64,000 nt of DNA from an uncultured Ruminococcus sp. (GTDB taxonomy: Bacteria > Bacillota > Clostridia > Oscillospirales > Ruminococcaceae): the NCBI GenBank assembly GCA_947627625.1, contig CANQWR010000002.1:186001-250000 (forward strand), read 5' to 3'. Shown here piece after piece: positions 36,642 through 46,167 of this stretch (its first letter is position 1; every line of letters starts with the position of its first letter). The position numbers and the translations under genes were made by a program. The notes beneath the pieces are model-generated. The model was not told the DNA's origin, made no database searches, and was given only the letters and a program-made list of their open reading frames with translations.

Positions 36642-36954
36642 ACTTTACAAGACTGCCGTCATAGGTGACACGGCGAGCATATCGGGATTTTCAGCACTTG
36701 GACTGTCTGTTTTTCACGAGACAGAGCCGAAAACGGTTTCGGGGTTGATTGACAGGCTTGCACTTAATAATTTTGCGGTGATATATATAACGGAACCTGT
36801 TGCAGTCGGAGTGGGGAGTACAATAGCGAAGTACAGGGATAAAAAACTGCCGTCAATCGTACTGATACCTGCTGTCGGGGGCAACACGGGCGAGGGCATG
36901 AGGAAACTGCACGAAGCTGTTGAAAAGGCAGTCGGTTCTGATATACTGGGATGA
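36634..36954 (+). CDS. ntpG: V-type ATPase subunit F (NtpG)
   Basis: A 106-residue alpha/beta protein of the central shaft. It begins YKTAVIGD, the usual start of the Rossmann-like core, and has the family LPSIVLIPA strand near residue 75. It overlaps ntpC by 8 bases. Named NtpG in E. hirae and F in archaeal/Thermus nomenclature. Confidence 0.9.
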   Translation: MPELYKTAVIGDTASISGFSALGLSVFHETEPKTVSGLIDRLALNNFAVIYITEPVAVGVGSTIAKYRDKKLPSIVLIPAVGGNTGEGMRKLHEAVEKAVGSDILG

Positions 36955-36976
36955 TTATGGTTAGGAGATGTGTGAT

Positions 36977-38746
36977 TTGAGCAGTATCGGCAATATAGTA
37001 AAAATATCGGGTCCTCTGGTAGTTGCGGAGGGCATGAGAGATGCGAATATGTTTGACGTCGTGAGGGTCAGCGACAAGAGACTGATAGGTGAGATAATAG
37101 AGATGCACGGGGACAGGGCTTCCGTGCAGGTCTATGAGGAGACAGCGGGTCTTGGTACGGGAGAGCCTGTTGAATCGACGGGAGAGCCTATGAGTGCGGA
37201 ACTCGGACCGGGGCTTATAGGTAGTATCTATGACGGCATACAGCGTCCGCTTGACGACATAAGAAAGGTGTGCGGAAACAACCTTGCAAGGGGAGTAGAA
37301 GTGCCGTCTCTGAAGAGAGATAAGAAGTGGAATTTCACGCCCTGTGTCAAAGAGGGGGACGAAGTAACAGGCGGTGACATTATAGGAACAGTCCCCGAGA
37401 CGGATATAGTTCTGCACAAGATACTTGTCCCGAACGGCGTTTCGGGAAAGGTAAAGGAGATAAAAGAGGGCGATTTTGCCGTTGACGAGACCGTCTGTGT
37501 TCTGGAGACCGAAAACGGTGAAAAAAATCTCTGTATGTTTCAGAAGTGGGCGGTCAGAAAGGGCAGACCTTACAAGAAAAAGCTTTCACCGGATATGCCT
37601 CTTGTGACGGGACAGAGGGTTGTGGACTGTCTTTTCCCTATTGCTAAAGGCGGAGTTGCTGCAATTCCCGGACCTTTTGGAAGTGGAAAGACTGTCACAC
37701 AGCACCAGCTTGCAAAGTGGGCAGAAGCAGATATAATAGTGTATATAGGCTGCGGAGAGCGTGGAAACGAGATGACGGACGTTCTGAACGAGTTCCCCGA
37801 ACTTATAGATCCCAAAACGGGTAAATCGCTAATGGAGAGGACTGTCCTCATTGCGAACACCTCCGATATGCCTGTTGCGGCGAGAGAAGCATCGGTGTAT
37901 ACGGGAATAACAATAGCGGAATACTACCGTGATATGGGCTATTCCGTGGCACTTATGGCTGATTCAACTTCAAGATGGGCAGAGGCTTTGAGAGAGATGT
38001 CGGGAAGACTTGAGGAAATGCCCGGAGACGAGGGCTATCCCGCATATCTGGGAAGCCGTCTTGCACAGTTTTACGAGAGAGCGGGAAGAGTTATTTCTAC
38101 AGGCAAAGAGGGCAGAGAGGGTGCACTGTCGGTAATCGGTGCGGTGTCTCCTCCCGGAGGTGACATTTCCGAGCCCGTTTCACAGGCTACTTTGCGTATA
38201 GTAAAAGTTTTCTGGGGACTTGACGCAAATCTTGCGTATCAGAGACATTTTCCGGCTATAAACTGGCTTACAAGTTACTCTCTCTATGTGGATTCGCTTT
38301 CGGACTGGTACGACAACAACGTCTCAAAAGACTGGATACCGCTTAGAATGCGTTTTATGAATATTCTGAACGACGAAGCGGAACTGAAAGAGATAGTAAA
38401 ACTTGTCGGCATGGACGCACTTTCACCAACAGACAGGTTAAAAATGGAGACTGCACGCTCTATCCGTGAGGACTTCCTACACCAGCTTGCTTTTCACGAA
38501 GTGGACACTTACACAAGTCTGAAAAAACAGCTCTACATGATGAAGCTGATACTGAATTTCAATGACGAAGCACAGCAGGCGGTTACAAAAGGTGCGGACA
38601 TAGAAAAAATTTCGGAACTGCCCGTGCGTGAAAAAATAGGACGTTTCAAGTACGTTGAGGAAAAGAACACGGATTCGGAGTTTGATAAAATTTCGCTTGA
38701 AATTTCAACCGAACTCGACAGGCTTATTAAGAGGGGGAATGACTGA
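36977..38746 (+). CDS. ntpA: V-type ATPase catalytic subunit A
   Basis: The 589-residue catalytic subunit. Walker A is PFGSGKT (about residue 235), with the bulge insertion of A subunits (about 115-190) and later motifs [14 protein letters not shown] and [14 protein letters not shown]. The track starts at ATG 36968, but AGGAG (36963-36967) abuts that codon; the TTG at 36977 is 9 bases away and gives the usual [19 protein letters not shown] N-terminus, so TTG is preferred. It shares one base (TGATG) with ntpB. ATP hydrolysis here drives or is driven by ion flow through I/K. Confidence 0.95.
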   Translation: MSSIGNIVKISGPLVVAEGMRDANMFDVVRVSDKRLIGEIIEMHGDRASVQVYEETAGLGTGEPVESTGEPMSAELGPGLIGSIYDGIQRPLDDIRKVCGNNLARGVEVPSLKRDKKWNFTPCVKEGDEVTGGDIIGTVPETDIVLHKILVPNGVSGKVKEIKEGDFAVDETVCVLETENGEKNLCMFQKWAVRKGRPYKKKLSPDMPLVTGQRVVDCLFPIAKGGVAAIPGPFGSGKTVTQHQLAKWAEADIIVYIGCGERGNEMTDVLNEFPELIDPKTGKSLMERTVLIANTSDMPVAAREASVYTGITIAEYYRDMGYSVALMADSTSRWAEALREMSGRLEEMPGDEGYPAYLGSRLAQFYERAGRVISTGKEGREGALSVIGAVSPPGGDISEPVSQATLRIVKVFWGLDANLAYQRHFPAINWLTSYSLYVDSLSDWYDNNVSKDWIPLRMRFMNILNDEAELKEIVKLVGMDALSPTDRLKMETARSIREDFLHQLAFHEVDTYTSLKKQLYMMKLILNFNDEAQQAVTKGADIEKISELPVREKIGRFKYVEEKNTDSEFDKISLEISTELDRLIKRGND

Positions 38747-40122
38747 TGCCGAGAGAGTACAGGACGATTGAAGAGGCGGCAGGACCTCTTTTGCTTGTCA
38801 AAGGCGTGGAGAACGCAACATACGGAGAACTTGCGGAAATAAGGCTGAAAAACGGAGAGAAGAGAAGGTGCAGGGTGCTTGAGATAGACGGTTCAGACGC
38901 ACTTGTACAGCTGTTTGAAAATTCAGCGGGAATAAATTTGCAGGACAGTGCGGTAGTATTTTCGGGACATCAGATGGAACTCGGAGTTTCGGAAGATATG
39001 CTTGGACGAGTGTTTGACGGTCTGGGCAGACCTATTGACGACGGTCCCGAAATAATTCCCGAAATGCGTATGGACATAAACGGACTGCCTATGAACCCTG
39101 TTGCAAGGAAGTACCCGCAGGAATTTATACAGACGGGAGTTTCGGCAATAGACGGTCTCAACACGCTTGTAAGAGGACAGAAGTTGCCTATTTTTTCGGC
39201 AAGCGGTCTCCCGCACGCACAGCTTGCGGGACAAATTGCACGTCAGGCGAGAGTTCTTGGCGATGACGAGCAATTTGCGGTAGTGTTTGCGGCAATGGGA
39301 ATAACTTTTGAGGAGTCGGAATATTTTGTGCAGAGTTTCAAGGAGACGGGAGCTATAGACAGGACTGTCATGTTCGTGAACCTTGCGAATGATTCCGCTA
39401 TAGAGAGACTTGCAACTCCCAAAATGGCACTGACCTGTGCGGAGTACCTTGCGTTCAAAAAAGATATGCACGTCCTTGTAATAATGACTGATATAACGAA
39501 CTACGCCGACGCTTTGAGGGAAGTTTCCGCTGCAAGAAAGGAAGTCCCCGGAAGAAGAGGTTATCCGGGATATATGTACACGGATTTGGCTTCACTGTAC
39601 GAGCGTGCGGGAAGACTTGACGGCTGTGGGGGAAGTATCACTATGATACCTATTCTGACAATGCCCGAAGACGACAAGACACACCCTATCCCCGACCTTA
39701 CAGGCTATATAACAGAGGGACAAATTATTTTGTCGAGAGAACTTTACAGAAAGGGCATAAATCCGCCTGTGGACGTTCTGCCGTCACTGTCGAGACTAAA
39801 AGACAAGGGTATAGGTGAGGGCAGGACGAGAGCCGACCACTCCGACACCATGAACCAATTGTTTTCGGCTTATGCCCGTGGAAAGGACGCTAAGGAACTC
39901 ATGGTAGTGCTTGGCGAGGACGCTCTTACTCCCACAGATTTGTTGTACGCAAAGTTTGCGGACGAATTTGAGAAAAAGTATATCTCACAGGGCTTTGACA
40001 ACAACAGGAGCATAGAGGAGACACTCTCCGTCGGTTGGGAACTGCTCAGACTGCTCCCAAGGAGTGAACTGAAGAGGATCAGAGACGAGTATCTTGACAA
40101 GTACTATGATGTCAGGAAGTGA
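38746..40122 (+). CDS. ntpB: V-type ATPase regulatory subunit B
   Basis: The 458-residue non-catalytic nucleotide-binding subunit. The P-loop position reads FSASGLPH, without the Walker lysine, as in all B subunits. The segments [20 protein letters not shown] and [21 protein letters not shown] are characteristic. It alternates with subunit A in the hexameric head. Its start codon overlaps the ntpA stop. Confidence 0.96.
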   Translation: MPREYRTIEEAAGPLLLVKGVENATYGELAEIRLKNGEKRRCRVLEIDGSDALVQLFENSAGINLQDSAVVFSGHQMELGVSEDMLGRVFDGLGRPIDDGPEIIPEMRMDINGLPMNPVARKYPQEFIQTGVSAIDGLNTLVRGQKLPIFSASGLPHAQLAGQIARQARVLGDDEQFAVVFAAMGITFEESEYFVQSFKETGAIDRTVMFVNLANDSAIERLATPKMALTCAEYLAFKKDMHVLVIMTDITNYADALREVSAARKEVPGRRGYPGYMYTDLASLYERAGRLDGCGGSITMIPILTMPEDDKTHPIPDLTGYITEGQIILSRELYRKGINPPVDVLPSLSRLKDKGIGEGRTRADHSDTMNQLFSAYARGKDAKELMVVLGEDALTPTDLLYAKFADEFEKKYISQGFDNNRSIEETLSVGWELLRLLPRSELKRIRDEYLDKYYDVRK

Positions 40123-40140
40123 CGGCGGAGGTGAGAATCA

Positions 40141-40791
40141 TTGGCGAGACTTAATGTGAATCCCACCAGAATGGAACTCAGCAAGCTGAAAAAAAAGCTT
40201 GAATCGGCAAGGCGTGGACACAAACTTCTCAAAGACAAGCGTGACGAACTTATGAGACAGTTTATGAACCTTATAAAGGAGACGGTACAGCTGAGGAGCG
40301 AAGTCGAGAGCGGTATTTCGGAGGCTGACAAATATATGGCTGTTGCGGGTTCGGTAATGCAGAGTGAGGCTCTTGAAACGGCACTGATGATGCCGAGTCA
40401 GGAAGTTGAGATAGAAGTCGGGGAAAAGAACGTCATGAGCGTGTGCATACCTGTTTTCGGCACGAAGTACAGGACTTCCGACACGGGCAGTATCTATTCA
40501 TACGGAACTGCTTTTACGTCCATTGACCTTGACGGTGCTGTCGGTGCGTTGAACGAAATTTTCCCGAAGATGATACGACTTGCGGAGACGGAAAAAGCCT
40601 GTCAGCTCCTTGCGGACGAGATAGAGAAGACGAGAAGACGTGTAAACGCTCTTGAACACATAATGATACCCGATTACGAAGAAACTATAAAATATATAAC
40701 TATGAAACTCTCCGAAAACGAGAGGAGTACGGCGGTATCACTTATGAAAGTTAAAGACATGGTACTGAAACAGAGCCACAATTTCAAGTGA
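40141..40791 (+). CDS. ntpD: V-type ATPase subunit D (central shaft)
   Basis: A 216-residue antiparallel coiled-coil shaft subunit. N-terminal NPTRMELSKLKKKLESARRGHKLLKDKRDEL is the family hallmark region and the C-terminus has RRRVNALEHIMIPDYEETI. The start is TTG 40141, with GGAGGTGAG about 6-8 bases upstream; no ATG fits. Last gene of the operon. Confidence 0.95.
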   Translation: MARLNVNPTRMELSKLKKKLESARRGHKLLKDKRDELMRQFMNLIKETVQLRSEVESGISEADKYMAVAGSVMQSEALETALMMPSQEVEIEVGEKNVMSVCIPVFGTKYRTSDTGSIYSYGTAFTSIDLDGAVGALNEIFPKMIRLAETEKACQLLADEIEKTRRRVNALEHIMIPDYEETIKYITMKLSENERSTAVSLMKVKDMVLKQSHNFK

Positions 40792-40792
40792 A

Positions 40793-40828
<36 letters not shown>

Positions 40829-40864
40829 GGACTGTTCGGGAAACCGTAAATATTTTTGATTATA

Positions 40865-40904
40865 TCGGGGTACGCAAAAAAAGTGTACCCCGAAAAATTT
40901 TTTT
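40865..40904 (+). terminator. Terminator of the V-ATPase operon
   Basis: TCGGGGTAC (40865-40873) pairs with GTACCCCGA (40885-40893), then a T7 run. Confidence 0.85.
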
Positions 40905-40914
40905 GAAAAAACCC

Positions 40915-40943
40915 TTTACAAACGAAAAAATTTGTGATATAAT
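40915..40943 (+). promoter_or_regulatory. Sigma-A promoter of rpsO
   Basis: TTTACA (40915-40920), 17 nt, TATAAT (40938-40943). The leader of about 90 nt contains GATGGGGGTGAG, a possible S15 autoregulatory site by position only. Confidence 0.7.
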
Positions 40944-41041
40944 AAACTCACCGTGTACTCAGATGGGGGTGAGTCCTCATTTTTACGCCCTCTTCTTGGT
41001 TTGCGGAATTTTGTCTATTTTAATAAAGAGGTGCTTAAAAA

Positions 41042-41308
41042 ATGCTCTTGAAAGAGGAAAAAACGGCTGTTATTGAAGCCAACAGAACACACGAAAATGA
41101 CACGGGTTCACCTGAAGTCCAGATTGCCATTCTCACAAGGAGAATCAACGACCTCACAGAACACCTGAAAATCCACAAGAACGACCACCACTCCAGAAGG
41201 GGACTTCTCAAAATGGTAGGTCACAGGCGTAATCTTCTCGCTTATCTCAAGAAGAAGGACATAAACAGATACCGTGCTATTGTAGAAAAGCTCGGTCTGC
41301 GTAAGTAA
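41042..41308 (+). CDS. rpsO: Ribosomal protein S15
   Basis: An 88-residue primary 16S rRNA-binding protein of standard length. Conserved core [13 protein letters not shown]...[19 protein letters not shown], and ends [21 protein letters not shown] lies before the ATG. S15 commonly represses its own mRNA through a structured leader. pnp follows, as in many bacteria. Confidence 0.97.
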   Translation: MLLKEEKTAVIEANRTHENDTGSPEVQIAILTRRINDLTEHLKIHKNDHHSRRGLLKMVGHRRNLLAYLKKKDINRYRAIVEKLGLRK

Positions 41309-41325
41309 TTTTTCGGGAAACGGCA

Positions 41326-41368
41326 GGGCGGACGGTATGAAATTTCAAGCCCGTCCGCCCGTGTTTTT
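41326..41368 (+). terminator. Terminator after rpsO
   Basis: GGGCGGACGG (41326-41335) pairs with CCGTCCGCCC (41352-41361), followed by GTGTTTTTA. Confidence 0.75.
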
Positions 41369-41372
41369 ATGT

Positions 41373-41477
41373 GCCGTCAAGGTCCGGAAAACAAGGCGGA
41401 AGTCGAATGCAAGTCACGGACGGGAGTTTTTTCCGTGCTTTGCCTTTGACCTCCTGCCCTTTCCGGAACTGTCGGCA
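41373..41477 (+). ncRNA. Long hairpin between rpsO and pnp, possible processing site or RNA
   Basis: TGCCG (41373) pairs with CGGCA (41473); TCCGGAA (41384) with TTCCGGA (41461); inside, GCAA-GT-CACGGA (41410-41421) pairs with TCCGTG-CT-TTGC (41433-41444). The folded span is about 105 nt. In E. coli the rpsO-pnp gap carries an RNase III hairpin used in pnp autoregulation, so a similar role is possible. It ends just before a pnp promoter candidate. Confidence 0.5.
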
Positions 41478-41482
41478 TATGT

Positions 41483-41512
41483 TTGCAAAAAATCATTATA
41501 ATTTATTATAAT
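41483..41512 (+). promoter_or_regulatory. Possible pnp promoter
   Basis: TTGCAA (41483-41488), 18 nt, TATAAT (41507-41512), in an AT-rich stretch. Confidence 0.45.
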
Positions 41513-41553
41513 TATAAATTGTAATTATTATATTTCAGTTTGGAGGATAGAGT

Positions 41554-43677
41554 ATGTTTGAAAATTACAGAGTTTTCGAGACAGTCTATGCGGGCAGACC
41601 TCTTGTTGTCGAGACAGGCAAGACCTGCGGACTGTCAAACGGTTCTTGCTGGGTTAGGTACGGCGAGACAGTCGTAATGGCGAACGTCACAGCGAGTGAA
41701 AAGCCCAGAGAGGGAGTTGACTTTTTCCCGCTGTCGGTGGACTATGAAGAGAGAATGTATTCGGTCGGAAAAATACCGGGTTCGTTCACAAAGAGAGAGG
41801 GAAAACCCAGTGACAAGGCGATTCTGACTTCAAGGTGCGTTGACAGACCTATAAGACCTCTTTTCCCGAAGGACATGAGAAATGATGTTTCCGTAGTTAT
41901 GACGGTGCTGTCGGTAGAGCCTGACAATTCCCCCGAAATTGCCGGAATGATAGCGACTTCTGTAGCAATTTCGATTTCGGATATACCGTGGAACGGTCCT
42001 ATTGCGGGAATAAATGTCGGACTTGTTGACGGTGAGATAGTCCTGAACCCCACTCTTGAACAGAGAGCCAAGACGGATTTGGTTCTGACAGTGGCGGGTA
42101 CTGCCGAAAAGATAGTCATGATAGAGGCAGGAGCAAACGAAGTCCCCGAAGATACCATGCTTGAGGCAATTCTCACAGGTCACGAGGAAATCAAGAAGAT
42201 GGTCGCTTTTATTGACGGCATCAGAAAAGAGATAGGAAAGCCGAAGTTTGAGTTTGAGTCTCAGGAAGTAGACCACGATATGTTTGAAGCTGTCGAGGAG
42301 TTTGCGGGCGAGAGGGTTAAATTTGCCCTTGACACCAATGATAAAAATGTCCGTGACCAGCGTCTTGCACCCGTGATTGACGATGTTCACGCAAAGTTTG
42401 ACGAGATCTATCCCGAAAAAATCGCAATGCTTGACGAGTGTATGTACAAACTTCAAAAGAAGATAGTCCGTGCGTGGCTGTATGAGGGAAAGCGTGTGGA
42501 CGGCAGAGGAATAGACGAGATAAGACCTCTTGCGGCAGAAGTCGGAGTACTCCCGAGAGTACACGGTTCGGGACTTTTCACAAGGGGACAGACACAGGTG
42601 CTCACAATTGCAACTCTTGGACCTGTCAGTGACGCACAGAGAATTGACGGTCTTGACGAGGAGGAGTCCAAGAGATATATGCACCAGTACAATTTCCCGA
42701 GTTATTCGGTCGGTGAGACTAAGCCGAGCAGAGGACCGGGAAGACGTGAAATTGGACACGGTGCGTTGGCGGAGAGAGCTTTAGTGCCTGTTATACCGTC
42801 TGTGGAGGAGTTCCCCTATGCACTCAGACTTGTTTCGGAAGTTCTGTCCTCAAACGGTTCTACTTCACAGGGTTCAATATGCGGTTCTACACTTGCTCTC
42901 ATGGACGCAGGTGTGCCTATAAAAGCACCTGTTGCGGGAATTTCGTGCGGACTTATAACAAAGCCCGACAGTGACGAATTTATGACTATGGTCGATATAC
43001 AAGGTCTTGAGGACTTTTTCGGTGATATGGACTTCAAAGTCGGCGGTACTCACAAGGGCATAACTGCTATTCAGGTCGATATAAAAGTGGACGGTCTCAC
43101 GCCTGCCATAATAAAAGAGGCTTTTGAAAAGACCAGAAAGGCGAGACTTTATATTCTTGACGAGATAATGCTGAAAGCTATACCCGAACCGAGAAAGACT
43201 GTCAGTCGGTACGCCCCGAAAATGCTCCAGACTAAAGTACCCGTTGACAAGATAAGGGAAGTTATCGGACAGGGCGGTAAAGTTATACAGAAGATTTCCG
43301 CAGACTGTGATGTCAAGATAGATATAAACGACGACGGAAGCGTGTTTATAAGCGGTATAGACGGCGAAAAGGCTGAAAAGGCTTTGCAGGTCGTTGAGAC
43401 TATCGCAAACGGTCCCGAAGTGGGAGCTATATACATGGGCAAAGTCGTCAGAATAAAGGACTTTGGTGCATTTGTGGAGATAGTCCCGGGCATGGACGGT
43501 CTTGTCCACATCTCAAAACTTGACAAATCGAGAGTTGAGAGGGTAGAGGATATAGTTTCTGTCGGTGACGAGATAGTTGTCAAAGTCATAGAGATAGACA
43601 GTCAGAACAGGATAAACCTCTCACGCAAGGACGCTCTTGCCGATATAGAGGCTAAAAAGAGAAGAAACAGAAGGTAA
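41554..43677 (+). CDS. pnp: Polynucleotide phosphorylase
   Basis: A 707-residue phosphorolytic 3-prime exoribonuclease. Two RNase PH-like cores (about 1-225 and 300-540), a KH domain with IREVIGQGGKVIQKI (about 565) and a C-terminal S1 domain (GAIYMGKVVRIKDFGAFVEI, about 627). GGAGG precedes ATG 41554. It is co-directional with rpsO, separated by a terminator and a long hairpin. Confidence 0.98.
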   Translation: MFENYRVFETVYAGRPLVVETGKTCGLSNGSCWVRYGETVVMANVTASEKPREGVDFFPLSVDYEERMYSVGKIPGSFTKREGKPSDKAILTSRCVDRPIRPLFPKDMRNDVSVVMTVLSVEPDNSPEIAGMIATSVAISISDIPWNGPIAGINVGLVDGEIVLNPTLEQRAKTDLVLTVAGTAEKIVMIEAGANEVPEDTMLEAILTGHEEIKKMVAFIDGIRKEIGKPKFEFESQEVDHDMFEAVEEFAGERVKFALDTNDKNVRDQRLAPVIDDVHAKFDEIYPEKIAMLDECMYKLQKKIVRAWLYEGKRVDGRGIDEIRPLAAEVGVLPRVHGSGLFTRGQTQVLTIATLGPVSDAQRIDGLDEEESKRYMHQYNFPSYSVGETKPSRGPGRREIGHGALAERALVPVIPSVEEFPYALRLVSEVLSSNGSTSQGSICGSTLALMDAGVPIKAPVAGISCGLITKPDSDEFMTMVDIQGLEDFFGDMDFKVGGTHKGITAIQVDIKVDGLTPAIIKEAFEKTRKARLYILDEIMLKAIPEPRKTVSRYAPKMLQTKVPVDKIREVIGQGGKVIQKISADCDVKIDINDDGSVFISGIDGEKAEKALQVVETIANGPEVGAIYMGKVVRIKDFGAFVEIVPGMDGLVHISKLDKSRVERVEDIVSVGDEIVVKVIEIDSQNRINLSRKDALADIEAKKRRNRR

Positions 43678-43701
43678 TTTGTTTTTATTTCAGATATTTC
43701 G

Positions 43702-43734
43702 GGACAGTCCGCAAGGGCTGTCCTTTTATTTTTT
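43702..43734 (+). terminator. Terminator after pnp
   Basis: GGACAGTCC (43702-43710) pairs with GGGCTGTCC (43715-43723), then TTTTATTTTTT. Confidence 0.85.
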
Positions 43735-43768
43735 GACACCCGAAAATAAAAAAAATATTTCAGGTGTA

Positions 43769-43797
43769 TTGACGTGAGAGGAGAAATATTATATAAT
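43769..43797 (+). promoter_or_regulatory. Sigma-A promoter of the rpe-rnf-like operon
   Basis: TTGACG (43769-43774), 17 nt, TATAAT (43792-43797). Confidence 0.7.
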
Positions 43798-43872
43798 AAA
43801 AGTGTGTGGAAACTTGTTTATTGTATAAAAGACAGGGCTTGTTATCAGCCTTAAACGGAAGAAGTGATAATT

Positions 43873-44532
43873 ATGAAAAATAAAATTTCGGTGTCGTTGC
43901 TTAGTGCCGACATGATGAATCTTGAGAGAGAGATACGAAGAGTAGAGAAAAGCGGTGCGGAAATGCTCCACTTTGACGTTATGGACGGTGTTTTTGTAAA
44001 TAATATAACTTATGGACTGCCCGTTCTGGAGCAGGTCAGAAAAATAACAAATATGCCCCTTGACGTACACCTCATGATAACAGATCCTCTTGAATATGCG
44101 GAGCGTTTTGTAAAAAGCGGTGCGGATATAGTGTCTTTTCACATTGAGAGCAACAGCGACACGGCGGAGACTCTGAGAGTGATAAAAGAGAGCGGTGCAA
44201 AGGCTTGCATAGCAATAAAGCCGTCCACAAAAGCGGAGGCGGTCTATAAGTATCTTGAATATCTGGACATGGTTCTCGTGATGACAGTCGAACCGGGTTT
44301 CGGCGGGCAGAGTTTCATTGCGGAAACTGTCGGAAAGATAGGGGAGATAAGAAAAAAACTTGATACAATGGGGCTTGCGACGGATATTGAAGTTGACGGC
44401 GGTATAAATGATGTAACGTCCGAACTTGTGAAGAGTGTCGGGGCGAATGTGCTTGTATCGGGGAGTTATCTTTTCGGTTCAGATGATATGGCAAAGTCCG
44501 TCAGAAAAATCGGGAAAGAGGTTCTGCGATGA
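43873..44532 (+). CDS. rpe: Ribulose-phosphate 3-epimerase
   Basis: A 219-residue TIM-barrel enzyme interconverting ribulose-5-phosphate and xylulose-5-phosphate. Motifs: SLLSADMMNLE at the start, HFDVMDGVFV (metal His/Asp), LDVHLMI, VEPGFGGQSF and DGGI. ATG 43873 with GGAAGAAGTG before it. The stop overlaps the start of the RnfD-like gene by 4 bases, an unusual partner for rpe that may be due to chance joining. Confidence 0.96.
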   Translation: MKNKISVSLLSADMMNLEREIRRVEKSGAEMLHFDVMDGVFVNNITYGLPVLEQVRKITNMPLDVHLMITDPLEYAERFVKSGADIVSFHIESNSDTAETLRVIKESGAKACIAIKPSTKAEAVYKYLEYLDMVLVMTVEPGFGGQSFIAETVGKIGEIRKKLDTMGLATDIEVDGGINDVTSELVKSVGANVLVSGSYLFGSDDMAKSVRKIGKEVLR

Positions 44533-45536
44533 AGGCTGTCAGGAGAGAGCGTTTTGTGTCGCTTGATATAATGATAACACTTTCCGCACTGGAGACTATG
44601 GCTTTTTTCTATTACGGTTCACACGCCCTTGCGGTCGGTCTTATGTGTATGACAGCGTCTCTTGCGGTGGAGATAGTATCACTCAGACTTGTAAACAGAA
44701 AATTCACGGCAGATAATTTGTCGTGCGTTGCGGACGGTCTCGTGACGGCACTGATGTTTTCCGCTGTAATGGACTACAGACTCGCTGTTGTGGGGACGAT
44801 TTTCGGGGCGGTGATAAAAAATGTTTTCGGTGGACGTGAGAACATGATATTTTCCGCATCGGCAGTCTCGTATGTGTTTCTGCTCACGTCCTGGAAAAAC
44901 CGTCTTTTGCAGTTCCCACAGCCACACACTCTGACGGGAGTTTTAGATGATATTAAAATTTCCGATTTGACAGTCTCCGCAAGTCACGAATTTAATTCAA
45001 CGGGGAAGTTTGATTTCTCGGACTTTGAAATTCTGCTCGGAAATTTCAGCGGACCGTGCGGTGCGGTCAGTATATTGCTACTGATAATTTCGGCAGTCAT
45101 ACTAATTTTAAGGAGAGATATATCGGCAGGTGCTTTTACGGGCTTTATAGGCGGTACGGTGCTTATGGCGTGCGTTTACCCCGTTTGCGGCAGTGTCTCC
45201 GACTCTGTGAAGTACACCCTCTGCACCAATATGGTGCTGTTCTCCGCTGTCTATATCATATCGGACAGGAGGATTTCTCCCGAAAACAACATTTCGGCAC
45301 TGATTTACGGATTTTTTATATCGGTGTTTTCATATACTTTAACATCTGTGAACGCACAGGAAAATGCGGTTGTGACGGTCTCGCTTCTGCTTACTCCCCT
45401 CGCACTGTTTCTGAAAAATGTTGAGGGAGTTATAAAAAATAATAAAAATAATAGAAATATTGAAAATAAAAATAATAAAAATATTGAAGATGACAAAAAT
45501 TCGGAAGGGGGAGAGACTTCTCTTGAAAGAGAGTAG
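44529..45536 (+). CDS. RnfD/NqrB-like membrane subunit
   Basis: A 335-residue protein with about nine to ten helices and the overall RnfD/NqrB pattern (for example VADGLVTALMFSAVMDYRL and the late GAFTGFIGGTVLM). The S(T)GAT motif that normally carries covalent FMN in RnfD is not visible in the expected loop (about residues 130-165). The C-terminus is a low-complexity Asn/Lys/Ile tail (about 305-325) made by AAATAATAAAA-like repeats. Followed by RnfE- and RnfA-like genes but not by B, C or G. Likely a redox-inactive relative. Confidence 0.7.
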   Translation: MKAVRRERFVSLDIMITLSALETMAFFYYGSHALAVGLMCMTASLAVEIVSLRLVNRKFTADNLSCVADGLVTALMFSAVMDYRLAVVGTIFGAVIKNVFGGRENMIFSASAVSYVFLLTSWKNRLLQFPQPHTLTGVLDDIKISDLTVSASHEFNSTGKFDFSDFEILLGNFSGPCGAVSILLLIISAVILILRRDISAGAFTGFIGGTVLMACVYPVCGSVSDSVKYTLCTNMVLFSAVYIISDRRISPENNISALIYGFFISVFSYTLTSVNAQENAVVTVSLLLTPLALFLKNVEGVIKNNKNNRNIENKNNKNIEDDKNSEGGETSLERE

Positions 45537-46167
45537 CAAAAAGGGAAAAATTCACCTGTCGGACGGCATTTTCAGAGATAATACAGTCCTGTCGTCACTG
45601 ATGGTCATATCGCCCGTGATAGTCTGCGGGGACACTCTTGTGAATGCAACAGCAGTTGTGTGCATATTTTCACTGATAACTTTTGTGTCGGTGGTCATAG
45701 CCTCGTTCATACCAAAGAGACTGCCGTACTGTTTAAGAGCGATTTTGTGTGCAGTTATTTCGTCACTTGTATATGTTCCCGTGAGGATTTCCGCACAGGA
45801 GTTTTACCCCGAAATAATACCCCGTCTGGGGATATACTTTCCGCTTCTGGCGTTAAATTCGGTGATAATATTGCAGACGGGTGCTAAGTTTTCAAAAATG
45901 AAAAAATCGGGAATGCTTGTCTCGCTGTTGTCGTACATAGTCGGCTTTGACCTTGTGATGATCGTGACCGCCTTTGTGCGTGAACTTCTTGCGTACGGCA
46001 CTATAGACAGCAGAGTCGTGAATGCAGATTTCCTTGTGTCGGGAATGGGAACGTCTTTCGGAGGATTTATATTCCTCGGACTGCTCTGCGGACTGTACAG
46101 AAAAATAAGAAAATCCGTAACGCACGGAGAGGATTCGGAGGGTGAAGAGAATGTTTCTTGTGACTGA
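45523..46167 (+). CDS. RnfE/RnfA-family membrane subunit (E-like), cysteines lost
   Basis: About 214 residues with six helices. Residues align with RnfE across the whole chain: the N-terminal half-helix that normally reads LGLCP reads MVISP, and the second that reads TNCIxxG reads LNSVIIL, so both cluster cysteines are Ser. The RELLAYGTI segment matches the RnfE RE(I/L)xGxGT loop. The start is uncertain: TTG 45523 has GGGGGAGAG 7 bases upstream; ATG 45490 has none. Overlaps its neighbours by 14 and 17 bases, so translation is probably coupled. Confidence 0.7.
   Translation: MKESSKKGKIHLSDGIFRDNTVLSSLMVISPVIVCGDTLVNATAVVCIFSLITFVSVVIASFIPKRLPYCLRAILCAVISSLVYVPVRISAQEFYPEIIPRLGIYFPLLALNSVIILQTGAKFSKMKKSGMLVSLLSYIVGFDLVMIVTAFVRELLAYGTIDSRVVNADFLVSGMGTSFGGFIFLGLLCGLYRKIRKSVTHGEDSEGEENVSCD

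Noticed and set aside
41381-41400. Resemblance of AGGTCCGGAA to SRP RNA
   Set aside because: The rest of the SRP domain IV motif (GGAAGCAGC) is missing and the fold differs.
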